NCBI RefSeq assembly: GCF_041295575.1
Contig: NZ_CP160452.1
Coordinates: 930,001-994,000 of the forward strand
Source: Sporosarcina pasteurii
GTDB taxonomy: Bacteria > Bacillota > Bacilli > Bacillales_A > Planococcaceae
Length of the DNA: 64,000 bases
Direction of reading: 5' to 3'
A program made the translations under genes and the position numbers. How positions within the stretch are numbered: the stretch's first letter is position 1; each line of letters begins with the position of its first letter. Shown piece by piece: positions 49,247-58,492 of this stretch. The notes under the pieces are model-generated. The model saw only the letters and a program-made list of their open reading frames with translations. It did no database searches and was not told the DNA's origin.

Positions 49247-49777
49247 ATGGAGTTCACGACAGTAGAAGATTTTGAAAAGAAATATATTGCGAGATTGGAA
49301 GACAGAAAGTTGGATTGGAACGTTCTAAAGTTCCAAGAAGAAGTAGATCCAAGATATCGCCGTGCACAAATGCGCTATATTGGCCGTGGTGCAACTGCAA
49401 ACAAAGATTCAAATGTAATTGAAGCAAACAACTTTACATTAAGTACAATGGTTTTACCGGCGGGTTCAGTTGGTCCATTGCACTTACATTCAGACGTTGA
49501 AGAAGTGTTCTTCATTTTGGAAGGTGAAATGACAGTCCTTTTAGAGCATGAAGGAAAAGAGTATGAGATAAAAATGAATAAGCGTGACTGTGTCAGCGTA
49601 CCACCGGGCATTCAACGTGGAATCCGCAACGATGGAGAAGAAGATGCGATGATGCTTGTTATGCTAGGTGCGGCAAAGCCACAACTACCGACTTATCCAG
49701 AAGGTAGCGAACTTGAAAAGATACGCATTGAGCGTGCAAAAGAAAGGGATGCAATTGTTGCGCAAGCAGACCGCTAA
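49247..49777 (+). CDS. Cupin-domain protein
   Basis: 176-residue single cupin. Motif 1 is canonical: G-x5-HLH-x4-E-x6-G (GSVGPLHLHSDVEEVFFILEG). Motif 2 reads PPGIQRGIRN, with Arg where the fourth metal ligand His is expected, so metal binding may be altered or three-ligand. The family includes ring-cleaving dioxygenases, isomerases and non-enzymatic proteins. Start ATG with AGGGAGGAAG upstream. It has its own promoter and operator and heads the catabolic cluster. Confidence 0.85.
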   Translation: MEFTTVEDFEKKYIARLEDRKLDWNVLKFQEEVDPRYRRAQMRYIGRGATANKDSNVIEANNFTLSTMVLPAGSVGPLHLHSDVEEVFFILEGEMTVLLEHEGKEYEIKMNKRDCVSVPPGIQRGIRNDGEEDAMMLVMLGAAKPQLPTYPEGSELEKIRIERAKERDAIVAQADR

Positions 49778-49794
49778 TGTTTCTGTGGGTAAAT

Positions 49795-50298
49795 AATTCT
49801 CATTCAGCAAATCTTTTTGTGCTACAGGGGAAACGTCGGCTGTAGAAGACTTTTACCTCTATATGCAAGATGTGAACTGGATTAATTATCCTGTTCAGCG
49901 GGTCATCCAAACTCAGATGCCAGATGTTCGGATCACAAGTCATTCCAAGCGACAAAGCAATTGTGTCGTAGATTGACTTGTGTCATCCACATCTAGGCAG
50001 AAGTTATTCGTTTTTAATGCGTTTAATTCCCGCTGGAAGAAATAAGGAGAGGCAGCCTTATTTACGTATTGTTGGCAAAGGTTGCAAGGTCACTTTTTTA
50101 GCTTGAACTTCGACTAACACGACGCAGTTCGTTAACCGTTGTCACAAAGATGCGACGTTTAGGTTCACTCATGAAATTAATCTGGATGCAATTACGCCTT
50201 GGCGTAGTAGATTACATAGTTTCCTATTTTACTCAACGGGAGAGGTGCATTGGCATGAACAGGAGAAAAGTGAGGGATTTGAAATTGAAAATAGATGA
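49795..50298 (+). pseudogene. Probable decayed gene between the cupin and reductase genes
   Basis: Two adjoining frames read as protein: TGETSAVEDFYLYMQDVNW to a TGA near 49977, then in another frame [34 protein letters not shown], a TGA near 50115, and [20 protein letters not shown] to a TGA near 50298. This pattern suggests one ancestral gene with a frameshift and a nonsense codon. Family not recognised. No other gene in this gap. Confidence 0.4.
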
Positions 50299-51280
50299 GA
50301 AAGTATACGACATCACAATAATCGGTGGAGGTCCTGCTGGTTTGTTTACTGCATTCTATGGAGGAATGCGGGAGGCCAGTGTTAAGATTATAGAAAGCTT
50401 ACCTCAGTTAGGTGGCCAGTTGTCTGCACTCTATCCGGAAAAGTATATTTACGATATTGCCGGCTTACCGAAAGTTCGTGCACAAGAATTGATTGATAAT
50501 TTAAAGGAACAAGTGAATGTGTTCCCGACGACAATCTGTTTAGAGCAAGCTGTGCAAACAGTGGATAAGCAGGAAGACGGTATTTTCAAACTCCAAACAA
50601 ATCAAGAAATTCATTTTTCAAAAACGATTATTATTACGGCAGGGAACGGAGCATTTGAACCCCGTCGGTTAGGGATTGAAGGTGCGGAGCAATTCGAAGG
50701 GAAAAACCTTCATTATTTCATTGACGACTTGAATAGGTTTGCGGATAAAGAAGTGGCAGTATGTGGCGGAGGAGACTCAGCGGTCGATTGGGCATTGATG
50801 CTCGAACCCATTGCGAAAAAAGTTTCCATCATCCATCGCCGCGATAAATTCCGTGCACATGAACATAGTGTGGAAAATTTGAAAAAATCCAGTGTGGCAA
50901 TCAAAACTCCTTATGTACCGTCTGAACTGATTGGGGATGGAAATGGTATCAAAGAAATCGTCATCGAAGAGCCTAAAACTGAAAATCGGGAAGTGCTAAA
51001 TGTCGATGACTTTATCGTCAACTATGGATTCGTTTCCGCACTCGGTCCGATTAAAGATTGGGGATTGGAGATCGAGAAAAATTCCATAGTCGTTAACAAT
51101 AAAATGGAAACGAATATTTCTGGCATTTATGCTGTCGGGGACATCGCCACGTATGAAGGGAAAGTAAAATTGATTGCTACCGGATTCGGTGAGGCACCGG
51201 TCGCAGTAAGCAATGCAAAACAGTACATTGACCCGAAAGTGCGTTTACAACCGAAACATAGTACGGCAATCTTTGGATAA
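50255..51280 (+). CDS. Ferredoxin--NADP reductase, thioredoxin-reductase-like type
   Basis: 341-residue flavoprotein like B. subtilis YumC. FAD site [24 protein letters not shown] site [14 protein letters not shown] with [10 protein letters not shown], and C-terminal [23 protein letters not shown] 50255 follows GGAGAGG. The 35 upstream codons belong to debris. Probable electron source for the Rieske oxygenase encoded 9 kb downstream, although no ferredoxin gene is seen in the cluster. Ends at a strong terminator. Confidence 0.9.
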   Translation: MNRRKVRDLKLKIDEKVYDITIIGGGPAGLFTAFYGGMREASVKIIESLPQLGGQLSALYPEKYIYDIAGLPKVRAQELIDNLKEQVNVFPTTICLEQAVQTVDKQEDGIFKLQTNQEIHFSKTIIITAGNGAFEPRRLGIEGAEQFEGKNLHYFIDDLNRFADKEVAVCGGGDSAVDWALMLEPIAKKVSIIHRRDKFRAHEHSVENLKKSSVAIKTPYVPSELIGDGNGIKEIVIEEPKTENREVLNVDDFIVNYGFVSALGPIKDWGLEIEKNSIVVNNKMETNISGIYAVGDIATYEGKVKLIATGFGEAPVAVSNAKQYIDPKVRLQPKHSTAIFG

Positions 51281-51339
51281 AGTTTAGTTGAAGTGACTTG
51301 AAACAGATACACGCATGCAAATTAAACGCCTTAACTGAG

Positions 51340-51371
51340 GGAAATAAGTAATCGCTCTTATTTCCTTTTTT
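51340..51371 (+). terminator. Terminator of the reductase gene
   Basis: GGAAATAAG/CTTATTTCC perfect 9-bp stem, then six T. Confidence 0.9.
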
Positions 51372-51440
51372 GATTGTCTTGGAATGCAATTGGAAGTCCT
51401 TGTATATTGGGAATAGTCAGGCATAACATTTAGAAGTTGC

Positions 51441-51470
51441 TTGACTTTGCGAAGAATAAGTACGTACAAT
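51441..51470 (+). promoter_or_regulatory. Sigma-A promoter of the hydrolase-iclR unit
   Basis: TTGACT (51441-51446), 18-base spacer, TACAAT (51465-51470). Confidence 0.75.
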
Positions 51471-51490
51471 CGATATTAAGTGTGGGAACT

Positions 51491-51510
51491 TTGTTTCGCC
51501 TCTAAAACAT
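51491..51510. promoter_or_regulatory. Candidate IclR operator 2 (hydrolase-iclR unit)
   Basis: TTGTTTC-GCCTCT-AAAACAT, same 7-6-7 layout with one arm mismatch, 50 bases after the -35 start. Implies autoregulation of the IclR gene. Confidence 0.6.
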
Positions 51511-51545
51511 GGAAGAAATGATAAAAATGCTTGAGGAGGGGTTAT

Positions 51546-52340
51546 ATGTTGAAAATGGGGTTGGAAGATTTGTCTATTCATTATTTAAGTGAAGGAAGTG
51601 GACCCCCGCTTGTCTTATTGCATGGCTTAGGAAATAACTCGAAGTCATGGATTCATCAATTGAAAGGGCTAAAGAAAGAGTATACGGTCATTGCTTGGGA
51701 TGCCCCAGGTTACGGTCAAAGCTTGGATCCTGTCCCGGAACTACAACATTTTTCTCAGTTCGCGGATTATTTAAAGAAGTTTCTTGATGGCCTTGCATTA
51801 GAGAAAGTCTGTTTGTTAGGGCATTCGATGGGCTCCGCGATTGCGATTGATTTTGCGATAAGATTTCCCAAGATGGTTGAAAAATTGATAATCGCTGCAC
51901 CAACCCGGGGAGCAGCTGGGCTCAATGTAGAAGAAAATATAAAGAAAAGAAAAGCAAGGCATGATCTAGTGGAAAATACTCCACCGGAAGAATTGGCAAG
52001 ACAAAGAACGCCGGCACTGCTCGCCGCAAATGTTGATCCTGGAATATTGGAATATGCGCAAAAAATTATGGCTGAAGTCCGACCGGCAGGATATAAATCA
52101 GTTGCCAACAGTTTGTATAACTTGAATCAAATGGACGAGTATTCCAAAATTCCGGTCCCTACACTTGTCATATGCGGAGAAGAGGACCGGGTGACGCCTG
52201 TCAGTGAGTCGGAAATCATCGTTGAAAAGCTTCAAGACGGGTGTTTGAAGACAATAGCGGATGCAGGTCATCTCAGTTACTTGGAAAAACCGGAAGTGTT
52301 CAATAAATATGTACTAGGCTTTTTAAATGAGGAGGAATAG
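51546..52340 (+). CDS. Alpha/beta hydrolase, likely meta-cleavage product hydrolase
   Basis: 264 residues. Triad Ser in LLGHSMGSAIAID, Asp in CGEEDRVTP, His in ADAGHLSYLEKP. Oxyanion region VLLHGLGNNSKSW and AWDAPGYGQS. The fold and the company of an extradiol dioxygenase, Rieske oxygenase and BphB-like dehydrogenase point to C-C hydrolysis of a ring-cleavage product (BphD/HsaD type). ATG 51546 with GAGGAGGGG. Four bases before the regulator gene. A plain esterase remains possible. Confidence 0.8.
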   Translation: MLKMGLEDLSIHYLSEGSGPPLVLLHGLGNNSKSWIHQLKGLKKEYTVIAWDAPGYGQSLDPVPELQHFSQFADYLKKFLDGLALEKVCLLGHSMGSAIAIDFAIRFPKMVEKLIIAAPTRGAAGLNVEENIKKRKARHDLVENTPPEELARQRTPALLAANVDPGILEYAQKIMAEVRPAGYKSVANSLYNLNQMDEYSKIPVPTLVICGEEDRVTPVSESEIIVEKLQDGCLKTIADAGHLSYLEKPEVFNKYVLGFLNEEE

Positions 52341-52343
52341 ATA

Positions 52344-53153
52344 GTGGTGACCGCAAAAAAGAAAGCCGAAAAGAAAAAAAGTGATAACGAAAAATATCTT
52401 TCAAATTCCATTATACGGGGATTAGAAGTTTTAAAGATGTTCAGTGTAGAAAATCAGACTTATTCTTTGGCGGAAATAGCGAGTAATTTAGGTGTCAGCC
52501 GAACAACACCTTATCGCATTCTATATACACTGGAAGAGTGCGGATATATTTATCAGGATAGCCATACGAAGCGCTATGGACTTAGGCCGAAAGTGCTTGA
52601 ACTAGGTTTCACTTATTTGAACAGTCTTCAACTACCTGAACTGGCAGCACCTTATTTGGAGAGGTTAAGAGACGAAACAGGCATGTCTTCCCATATGGGA
52701 ATCTTGGACGGGAACGAAATCGTTTATATCGCTAGGTATCCGGCGAGAAGTGTTGCTACGATAACAATTAATATCGGATCACATCTGCCTGTACATGCTA
52801 CGGCGATGGGGAAATGTCTCATGGCACATTTACCTGAAGAGAAGAAGGAGGAGTTGTTGTCGGAGCTTAGAGCATCGCAGAATCCGGAAGCACCGAAAAT
52901 CGACATTCAAGAATTGCGTAATGAGTTACAATCCATTAAAGAGAAAGGTTACGTCTTTCATAAAGGAGAGTTTGAAACTGGGGTTTGGTCTATCGCTTGC
53001 CCGGTCTTCGGGAAAGACAATAAAGTAGTTGCTGCCATAAACATAGCGACTACCCAACATATGGCCAATGAAAAGCTGATGAAAGAAAAGATTATCCCCG
53101 CCGTTTGTCAAACAGCTAAAGAAATATCCTCATTTATGGTACTGACTATTTAA
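52344..53153 (+). CDS. IclR family transcriptional regulator
   Basis: 269 residues. Lys/Glu-rich N-terminus, winged helix (YSLAEIASNLGVSRTTPYRIL at about residues 45-65, in parts), and IclR effector domain (IVYIARYPARSVATI, HATAMGKCLMAHL, GVWSIACPVF). Relatives such as PcaR and PobR control aromatic catabolism. GTG start directly after the hydrolase stop. The four palindromes in this cluster are its likely binding sites. Inducer probably a pathway intermediate. Confidence 0.9.
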   Translation: MVTAKKKAEKKKSDNEKYLSNSIIRGLEVLKMFSVENQTYSLAEIASNLGVSRTTPYRILYTLEECGYIYQDSHTKRYGLRPKVLELGFTYLNSLQLPELAAPYLERLRDETGMSSHMGILDGNEIVYIARYPARSVATITINIGSHLPVHATAMGKCLMAHLPEEKKEELLSELRASQNPEAPKIDIQELRNELQSIKEKGYVFHKGEFETGVWSIACPVFGKDNKVVAAINIATTQHMANEKLMKEKIIPAVCQTAKEISSFMVLTI

Positions 53154-53409
53154 TATAAATCCTAAAAAGTCTAGATACCCCAAGTACTATGTTTTTCAAC
53201 TCAGTAAAAGAGGACGATGGATTTGGCTGAAGACAGTCCAAGCTAGTCCAAGCTAGTAAATTACAGGATGCAACGATAGTACGCTTTATCCTTATAGATT
53301 GCCTTCATATGTATTTTGATGACAAAGTATAGAAATCACTTGTGTCCTTCCGCAAATTATGACTGTGTTTTTGCGTTCGATTTAATTATAGACAAATCTG
53401 AAAATTCGG
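53154..53409. other. Intergenic, no gene
   Basis: Contains a short direct repeat (GTCCAAGCTA twice at about 53237-53256). No terminator of note. Confidence 0.5.
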
Positions 53410-53438
53410 TTGACAAAGATGCAAGAGTAAGATAATCT
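53410..53438 (+). promoter_or_regulatory. Promoter of the dioxygenase operon
   Basis: Consensus TTGACA at 53410-53415. The -10 is less clear: GATAAT at 53431-53436 (15-base spacer) or TAATCT at 53433-53438 (17-base spacer). Confidence 0.6.
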
Positions 53439-53458
53439 AAAGGCTAGTAATAGAAACA

Positions 53459-53478
53459 TTGTTTTTTATGTAAAACAA
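53459..53478. promoter_or_regulatory. Candidate IclR operator 3 (dioxygenase operon)
   Basis: TTGTTTT-TTATGT-AAAACAA, a perfect palindrome in the arms extended by one base on each side (A/T), 49 bases after the -35 start. The flank TAGAAACA is shared with operator 1. Confidence 0.75.
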
Positions 53479-53552
53479 TGCTGGGTTGTAAAAATCACTA
53501 GAGTAAAAATTTATGAATCTAGTTAAGAAGATGAGAGAGGTGGGGAAACTCA

Positions 53553-54467
53553 ATGCTTGAAATAACACACTTACGTCACATAAGCTTAATTACGCCTAAC
53601 TTGGAAGAACAAATTGAATTTTACAGGGATGTATGGGGATTGGACGTCGTCTCTCAAGATGACAACAATGTCTATTTCCGTGGTTCAAGCCCTGAACATC
53701 ATATTCTCCATTTGCTACGAGGGGAGAGAAGGGGACTTCATCATATCGCATTTGGGATGGTGGACAAGATAGCAGTAGACAAAGCTGCGGTCTTATTGGA
53801 AGAAAAAGGTATTGAGATCATCCAACAGCCGGGCTATCTGGATGAAGTAGGCGGCGGTTATGGTCTTCGTTTCGTAGACTATGAAAACCGTTGCTTTGAA
53901 CTTTCCACATGGGTGGACATCCATACAGAACCGTGGCAAAGAAAAGTTGATTCAAACCCGCTTTACTTAAACCATGTTGTCTTGAATACGACTGATATTC
54001 AACGGTCCACGGATTTCTTTACCGAAGTGCTTGGTTTCATGGTTTCTGACTGGAGCGAGGATCAGATGGTGTTCCTGCGTTGTAGTAAAAATCACCATGA
54101 AATTTCATTCAACCGGGCGGAACATGCATCGGTCAACCACATCGCCTATGAAGTGGAAGGTGTGGATGAAGTGATGCGCGGCATCAGCCACGTCCGGAAA
54201 AAAGGATACAAAGAAATCTGGGGACCGGGAAGACACGGACCAGGTAATAACATTTTCTGTTATTTCCAAGATCCAGGCGGATTTGTCATGGAGTACACAT
54301 GCTATGTAGATGTGATTGAAGATAAAAAGACGTGGCGTGCACAAGTATGGAAGCGTGTGCCGCATTTATCGGATAGATGGGGAATCGCAGGACCACCTAC
54401 ACCGGAGACGAGAGCGAAGATGGCGGGAGAGCCAGATCCCGGTTGGGCTTTAGTGAATACGAAGTAA
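53553..54467 (+). CDS. VOC-fold extradiol ring-cleavage dioxygenase
   Basis: 304 residues in two vicinal-oxygen-chelate domains. The C-terminal domain has the metal triad His (YLNHVVLN), His (SVNHIAYEV) and Glu (FVMEYTCYV). The catalytic His/Tyr region is GPGRHGPGNNIFCYFQDP. This is the type I extradiol (BphC, catechol 2,3-dioxygenase) pattern, meta-cleaving catechols with Fe(II) or Mn(II). First gene of the long operon. GAGAGGTGGGG precedes the ATG. Confidence 0.92.
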   Translation: MLEITHLRHISLITPNLEEQIEFYRDVWGLDVVSQDDNNVYFRGSSPEHHILHLLRGERRGLHHIAFGMVDKIAVDKAAVLLEEKGIEIIQQPGYLDEVGGGYGLRFVDYENRCFELSTWVDIHTEPWQRKVDSNPLYLNHVVLNTTDIQRSTDFFTEVLGFMVSDWSEDQMVFLRCSKNHHEISFNRAEHASVNHIAYEVEGVDEVMRGISHVRKKGYKEIWGPGRHGPGNNIFCYFQDPGGFVMEYTCYVDVIEDKKTWRAQVWKRVPHLSDRWGIAGPPTPETRAKMAGEPDPGWALVNTK

Positions 54468-54492
54468 AGGAAAAAAGGGGTGGCTTGGAAAG

Positions 54493-55284
54493 ATGGATTT
54501 ACATTTAAAAGATAAAGTCGTCGTCGTCATGGGCGGCACGGCAGGCATCGGGTTTGAAACAACGAGATTACTGTTGGAAGAGGGGGCGAAAGTCGCCATT
54601 TGCGGACGCAGCCAAGATCGCTTAGATCAAGCAGTCGAAAAGTTGACGGATGATTCGACCCGTAAGAATATATTTGGCATGACATGCGATGTATCCAAGC
54701 GTGAAGACGTAGAAGCATTCATCAAGGCGACGGGCGAACATTTTGACAGAATCGATGTGCTAGTTAATAATGCAGGCCGGAGTATTATGTCCCACTTCTT
54801 CGACCTTACCGACGAACAATGGCAGGAACAAATCAACTTGAAATATTTTGCGATTATTTATGCAATCCAAGCGGTCGTCCCGTTCATGAAAGCACAGGGA
54901 GCAGGAAGAATCATTAATATGAATGCGACACTTTCGAAAGAGCCGGAACCGCATATGGTCGCAACAGCTGCAACCCGTGCAGGCCTGCTGAACCTGACGA
55001 AAAATTTATCCCGAGAGTTGGCAAAGGATAATATACTAGTCAATACAATTAGTCTAGGAGTCATCAAAACCGATCAATGGGAACGAAGAAGATTGGAACG
55101 GGCACCTGATGAGAATCCGGAAGTTTACTATCAAGAATTAGCGGAAAGCCGGAAAATTCCGCTAGGCAGAGTAGGTATGCCTGGAGAAGTCGGAAATGTC
55201 GTACTATTCTTAGCCTCGGAACGGGCCAGCTATGTTACAGGTGCAAATATAGAAGTATCGGGTGGGTTAAGTAAAGTCTTATAG
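54493..55284 (+). CDS. Atypical short-chain dehydrogenase/reductase
   Basis: 263-residue Rossmann protein with cofactor motif VMGGTAGIGFET, VNNAGRS, and C-terminal YVTGANIEVSGG. The usual YxxxK catalytic pair is missing: the aligned segment reads MVATAATRAGLLNLTKNL, with Thr for Tyr and Arg for Lys. It may be inactive as an oxidoreductase, use another acid, or belong to the divergent SDR group common next to aromatic catabolic genes. 25 bases after the dioxygenase gene. Confidence 0.85.
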   Translation: MDLHLKDKVVVVMGGTAGIGFETTRLLLEEGAKVAICGRSQDRLDQAVEKLTDDSTRKNIFGMTCDVSKREDVEAFIKATGEHFDRIDVLVNNAGRSIMSHFFDLTDEQWQEQINLKYFAIIYAIQAVVPFMKAQGAGRIINMNATLSKEPEPHMVATAATRAGLLNLTKNLSRELAKDNILVNTISLGVIKTDQWERRRLERAPDENPEVYYQELAESRKIPLGRVGMPGEVGNVVLFLASERASYVTGANIEVSGGLSKVL

Positions 55285-55301
55285 GACAAGGGGGACTTGG
55301 G

Positions 55302-56993
55302 ATGGGGAGTACACAAGAGCAATTTACGGTAGCGGATGCAATCGTAAAAGAATTAGTCAAGGCAGGGGTTGAAACCGCTTACGGTATTGTGAGTATTCAT
55401 AATATGCCAATTTACGATGCAATTTTACGTGAAGGAAGTATCGACTTAGTTTGTGCCCGCGGAGAAAGTGGTGCAGTGAACATGGCTGATGGGCATGCAA
55501 GATCAACCGGAAAGCTAGGTGTGGCGATTACGAGCACAGGCACAGGAGCGGGAAATGCGGCAGGTTCATTAGTGGAAGCATGGAGTGCCGGCGTCCCACT
55601 ATTACATATAACCGGTGAAGTTTCTTCTGAGCAGATTGGGACGGGTAGAGGTTATATCCACGAGTGTAAAAATCAGCTCCAAATGATGGAGGGGGCTTGT
55701 AAAAAAGCGTTCCAATTAAAAGTGCCGGAGCAGGCGACAGGATTTATCCGCAAAGCGATCAAGGAAGCATTCCAAGCACCATCAGGGCCAATAAGTGTTG
55801 AAATTCCGATTGATTATCAATCAGCCATCATTCCGGATACACTGATTTATGATGAAGCGGCTTTCGGTCAGTCAGCACAAGGGGAGTTCAATGTTCCTGA
55901 AGCTGTCGTGAAGACGATTAAAGAAGCAAAACGTCCGGTTTTATGGGTCGGAAACGGAGCGATTTTGTCGGGTGCCTCCGAACAAATCAAACGGTTGGCG
56001 GAAATGACCGGTGCACCTGTCATTACGAGTCAATCCGCAAAAGGGATTATCCCGGAAGATCATCCGCAGTGCATCGGACATTTCGGCGCATACCCAGAAA
56101 CGAAACAGTTTATGGCAAATGCGGACTTACTCATTAGCGTCGGTGTTCGATTCCGGAGTAATGAAACTTCTGGCTGGTCAGTGGAAGTGCCGGAAAACCA
56201 TATTACAATCGATGCCGATTATTTGGCTGTCAGCCGAAATTATGATGCGAAGTATGGATTGGTCGGAGATATAAAAATAGTCGTGGAAAGTCTTGCTTCC
56301 CAAATCGAAGGAAGCGATTACATGAAGCCGAGCGGTGAATATAGCGAAGAAGTTCAACAATTGCGCGAGACACTCAGGGCCACACTTCGTGAAACATTAG
56401 GACCTTATGAAAATATTTTGGACAGTATGAGAAACAGACTGAATGAAGATACGATTTTTGTAAGAGACGTTACCATTCCAGCAAACGTTTGGGGAAGCCG
56501 ACTGTTCGAAATTTATAAACCGCGCCATTCGATTCATGCTTCAGGCGGTGGAATCGGCCAAGCTTTACCGACAGGAATTGGTGCTCAAAAAGCGAACCCT
56601 GACAAACGGATCGTTGTATTAGCGGGGGATGGAGGCTTCATGGTCAATATTGGTGAGCTTGCGACAGCTGTCCAAGAGAATCTTCCGATGATCATCCTTG
56701 TCTTTGATGACAGCGGTTACGGAGTACTTCGAAATATTCAAGACGCAGCATATGGCCGGCAAATCGGTGTCGATTTGGTCAGTCCTGATTTCGTACAGTT
56801 GGCACATTCGATGGGGATAGAGTCTTCAAGAGTAGGTTCCACCGATGCATTTGACAAAGCGCTAGAGAAGGCAACAGAGTCAGATGAGATGACGATGATC
56901 GTCATCGATATGGAAGCGGTCGGGCCGATGGCTAAGCCGTTCGGTGGACCACCAGGTGTTGCTTCATCATTCAAACCGAAGAAAATAAAATAA
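55302..56993 (+). CDS. Thiamine diphosphate-dependent enzyme (acetolactate synthase/benzoylformate decarboxylase-like)
   Basis: 563 residues with the three-domain ThDP fold: PYR domain with the activating Glu in CARGESGAVNMADGHA, a central Rossmann domain (PVLWVGNGAILSGA), and a PP domain with LAGDGGFMVNIGEL and the Asn-type motif of VFDDSGYGVLRN. It could decarboxylate a 2-oxo acid or carboligate. Between an SDR and an aldehyde dehydrogenase gene, so an aldehyde-producing decarboxylase is a reasonable guess. Substrate unknown. Confidence 0.87.
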   Translation: MGSTQEQFTVADAIVKELVKAGVETAYGIVSIHNMPIYDAILREGSIDLVCARGESGAVNMADGHARSTGKLGVAITSTGTGAGNAAGSLVEAWSAGVPLLHITGEVSSEQIGTGRGYIHECKNQLQMMEGACKKAFQLKVPEQATGFIRKAIKEAFQAPSGPISVEIPIDYQSAIIPDTLIYDEAAFGQSAQGEFNVPEAVVKTIKEAKRPVLWVGNGAILSGASEQIKRLAEMTGAPVITSQSAKGIIPEDHPQCIGHFGAYPETKQFMANADLLISVGVRFRSNETSGWSVEVPENHITIDADYLAVSRNYDAKYGLVGDIKIVVESLASQIEGSDYMKPSGEYSEEVQQLRETLRATLRETLGPYENILDSMRNRLNEDTIFVRDVTIPANVWGSRLFEIYKPRHSIHASGGGIGQALPTGIGAQKANPDKRIVVLAGDGGFMVNIGELATAVQENLPMIILVFDDSGYGVLRNIQDAAYGRQIGVDLVSPDFVQLAHSMGIESSRVGSTDAFDKALEKATESDEMTMIVIDMEAVGPMAKPFGGPPGVASSFKPKKIK

Positions 56994-57022
56994 GATTGTT
57001 CAATGGAAATGAGGGAGAAAAT

Positions 57023-58480
57023 TTGGTCTCTAAGACGGAAGCGATTTTGCAGATTTCAGGAAAAATATTGGTGAATGGGGAATGGTGGACGTTAACTGAG
57101 CAAAAAGACGTCATCAACCCTGCCGTCAAAAGCGATGTCGTCGGCTTTATCGGAATGGCATCCGAGGAAGATGTAGATCAGGCCATTACGGCTGCGGCGG
57201 ATGCGTACTCAACATGGTCACAAACATCATTGGATAAGCGCATTGAGCGTATTCACCAAGTATGGGAACGTGTGAAGGACCGTGTCAATGAATATACAAC
57301 TTTATTTGTGAGAGAAAATGGAAAAACATTGCAAGAAGGCAAGTTAGATATTCAAAGATGTGTGCAGATTTTAAAAGAGATGCCAGAAAACTTAAAAAAC
57401 TGGTATGAGCCGAAAGATTTGTCAGGACCGGCTCAACACGTCGAAGTCCGACGACGTCCAAGAGGTGTAACGGCAATCATCACCCCATGGAATTCTCCGA
57501 TGATCTTAACGTTCAAGCGCGTCATACCGGCTATCTTGACAGGCAACACAGTCGTTTTCAAACCTGCGACAGATTGTCCATTAACAATTATGGTGTTTAT
57601 GAAAGAGTTGGCTAACTGCCTGCCACCGGGGGTATTGAACGTTGTCACAGGTTCAGGTGCTCTCATCGGCGATTGCATCGCGAAAGACGAAAGGATTAAG
57701 ACAATCGCGTTTGTAGGTGGCACGAATACAGGAAAAGTATTGATGGAGAAGTCCTCGTCTACGTTGAAGAAACTGAATATGGAACTGGGTGGTAATGACC
57801 CCGCCATTATATTGGCCGATGCCAAATTGGATAAGGAAACAATCCTCAAAATAAGAAACGGCGTATTGAAGGGCGCTGGGCAAGTATGTTCCGCAATCAA
57901 GCGCATTTATGTCCACGAATCACGATACGAAGAATTGCTAGATAAACTAAGCGATGAATTCAACAAAACAATTGTCGGAAACGGAATCCAGCCGGATGTC
58001 AAAATGGGTCCATTGAATAATGAGTCCCAATACCGTTTCGTGCAAGGTTTGATTGATCGTGCGGAAAAAGAAGGGGCCAAAGTACATTATTTTGGCAGAA
58101 AGTTGAACGAAGACACATGGGATGACGGGTACTTCATGCTTCCTGCCATCATTACAAATGTGAATCAGGATAGCGAAATCATGAAAGCAGAACAATTTGG
58201 TCCTGTCATCCCGGTAATGCCGTTCAGTGATGTAGACCAAGTAATCAATTACGCTAATGATTCCGAATATGGTTTACGGGCATCTATTTTGACAACCAAT
58301 ATCGAAGAAGCGAAAAGGTTGGCCGATCGTATTGAAGCCGGTGCTATATTCTTTAACAATCATACGATATTCAAAGATTTACGCCTCGACTTCCCTGGAA
58401 TCAAAGAAAGTGGTCTATCGAGCGTGACCGAATTTGGCGGTTTTGAACATTTCACGGACTCATATGGATTCGCTGATTAA
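57023..58480 (+). CDS. Aldehyde dehydrogenase
   Basis: 485-residue NAD(P)-dependent ALDH. ITPWNSPMILTFKR, general base Glu in LNMELGGNDPA, catalytic Cys in GAGQVCSAIKRIYV, and EQFGPVIPVM. TTG 57023 is chosen because GAGGGAG lies 6 bases upstream. The frame start at 56996 has none. It would oxidise the aldehyde made by the ThDP enzyme or a ring-cleavage semialdehyde. Confidence 0.92.
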   Translation: MVSKTEAILQISGKILVNGEWWTLTEQKDVINPAVKSDVVGFIGMASEEDVDQAITAAADAYSTWSQTSLDKRIERIHQVWERVKDRVNEYTTLFVRENGKTLQEGKLDIQRCVQILKEMPENLKNWYEPKDLSGPAQHVEVRRRPRGVTAIITPWNSPMILTFKRVIPAILTGNTVVFKPATDCPLTIMVFMKELANCLPPGVLNVVTGSGALIGDCIAKDERIKTIAFVGGTNTGKVLMEKSSSTLKKLNMELGGNDPAIILADAKLDKETILKIRNGVLKGAGQVCSAIKRIYVHESRYEELLDKLSDEFNKTIVGNGIQPDVKMGPLNNESQYRFVQGLIDRAEKEGAKVHYFGRKLNEDTWDDGYFMLPAIITNVNQDSEIMKAEQFGPVIPVMPFSDVDQVINYANDSEYGLRASILTTNIEEAKRLADRIEAGAIFFNNHTIFKDLRLDFPGIKESGLSSVTEFGGFEHFTDSYGFAD

Positions 58481-58492
58481 GGAGTTGTCTGA

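Noticed and set aside
53237-53256. Direct repeat GTCCAAGCTA x2 as possible CRISPR or regulatory iteron
   Set aside because: Only two short adjacent copies with no spacer structure. No CRISPR array or cas gene is seen in the window.
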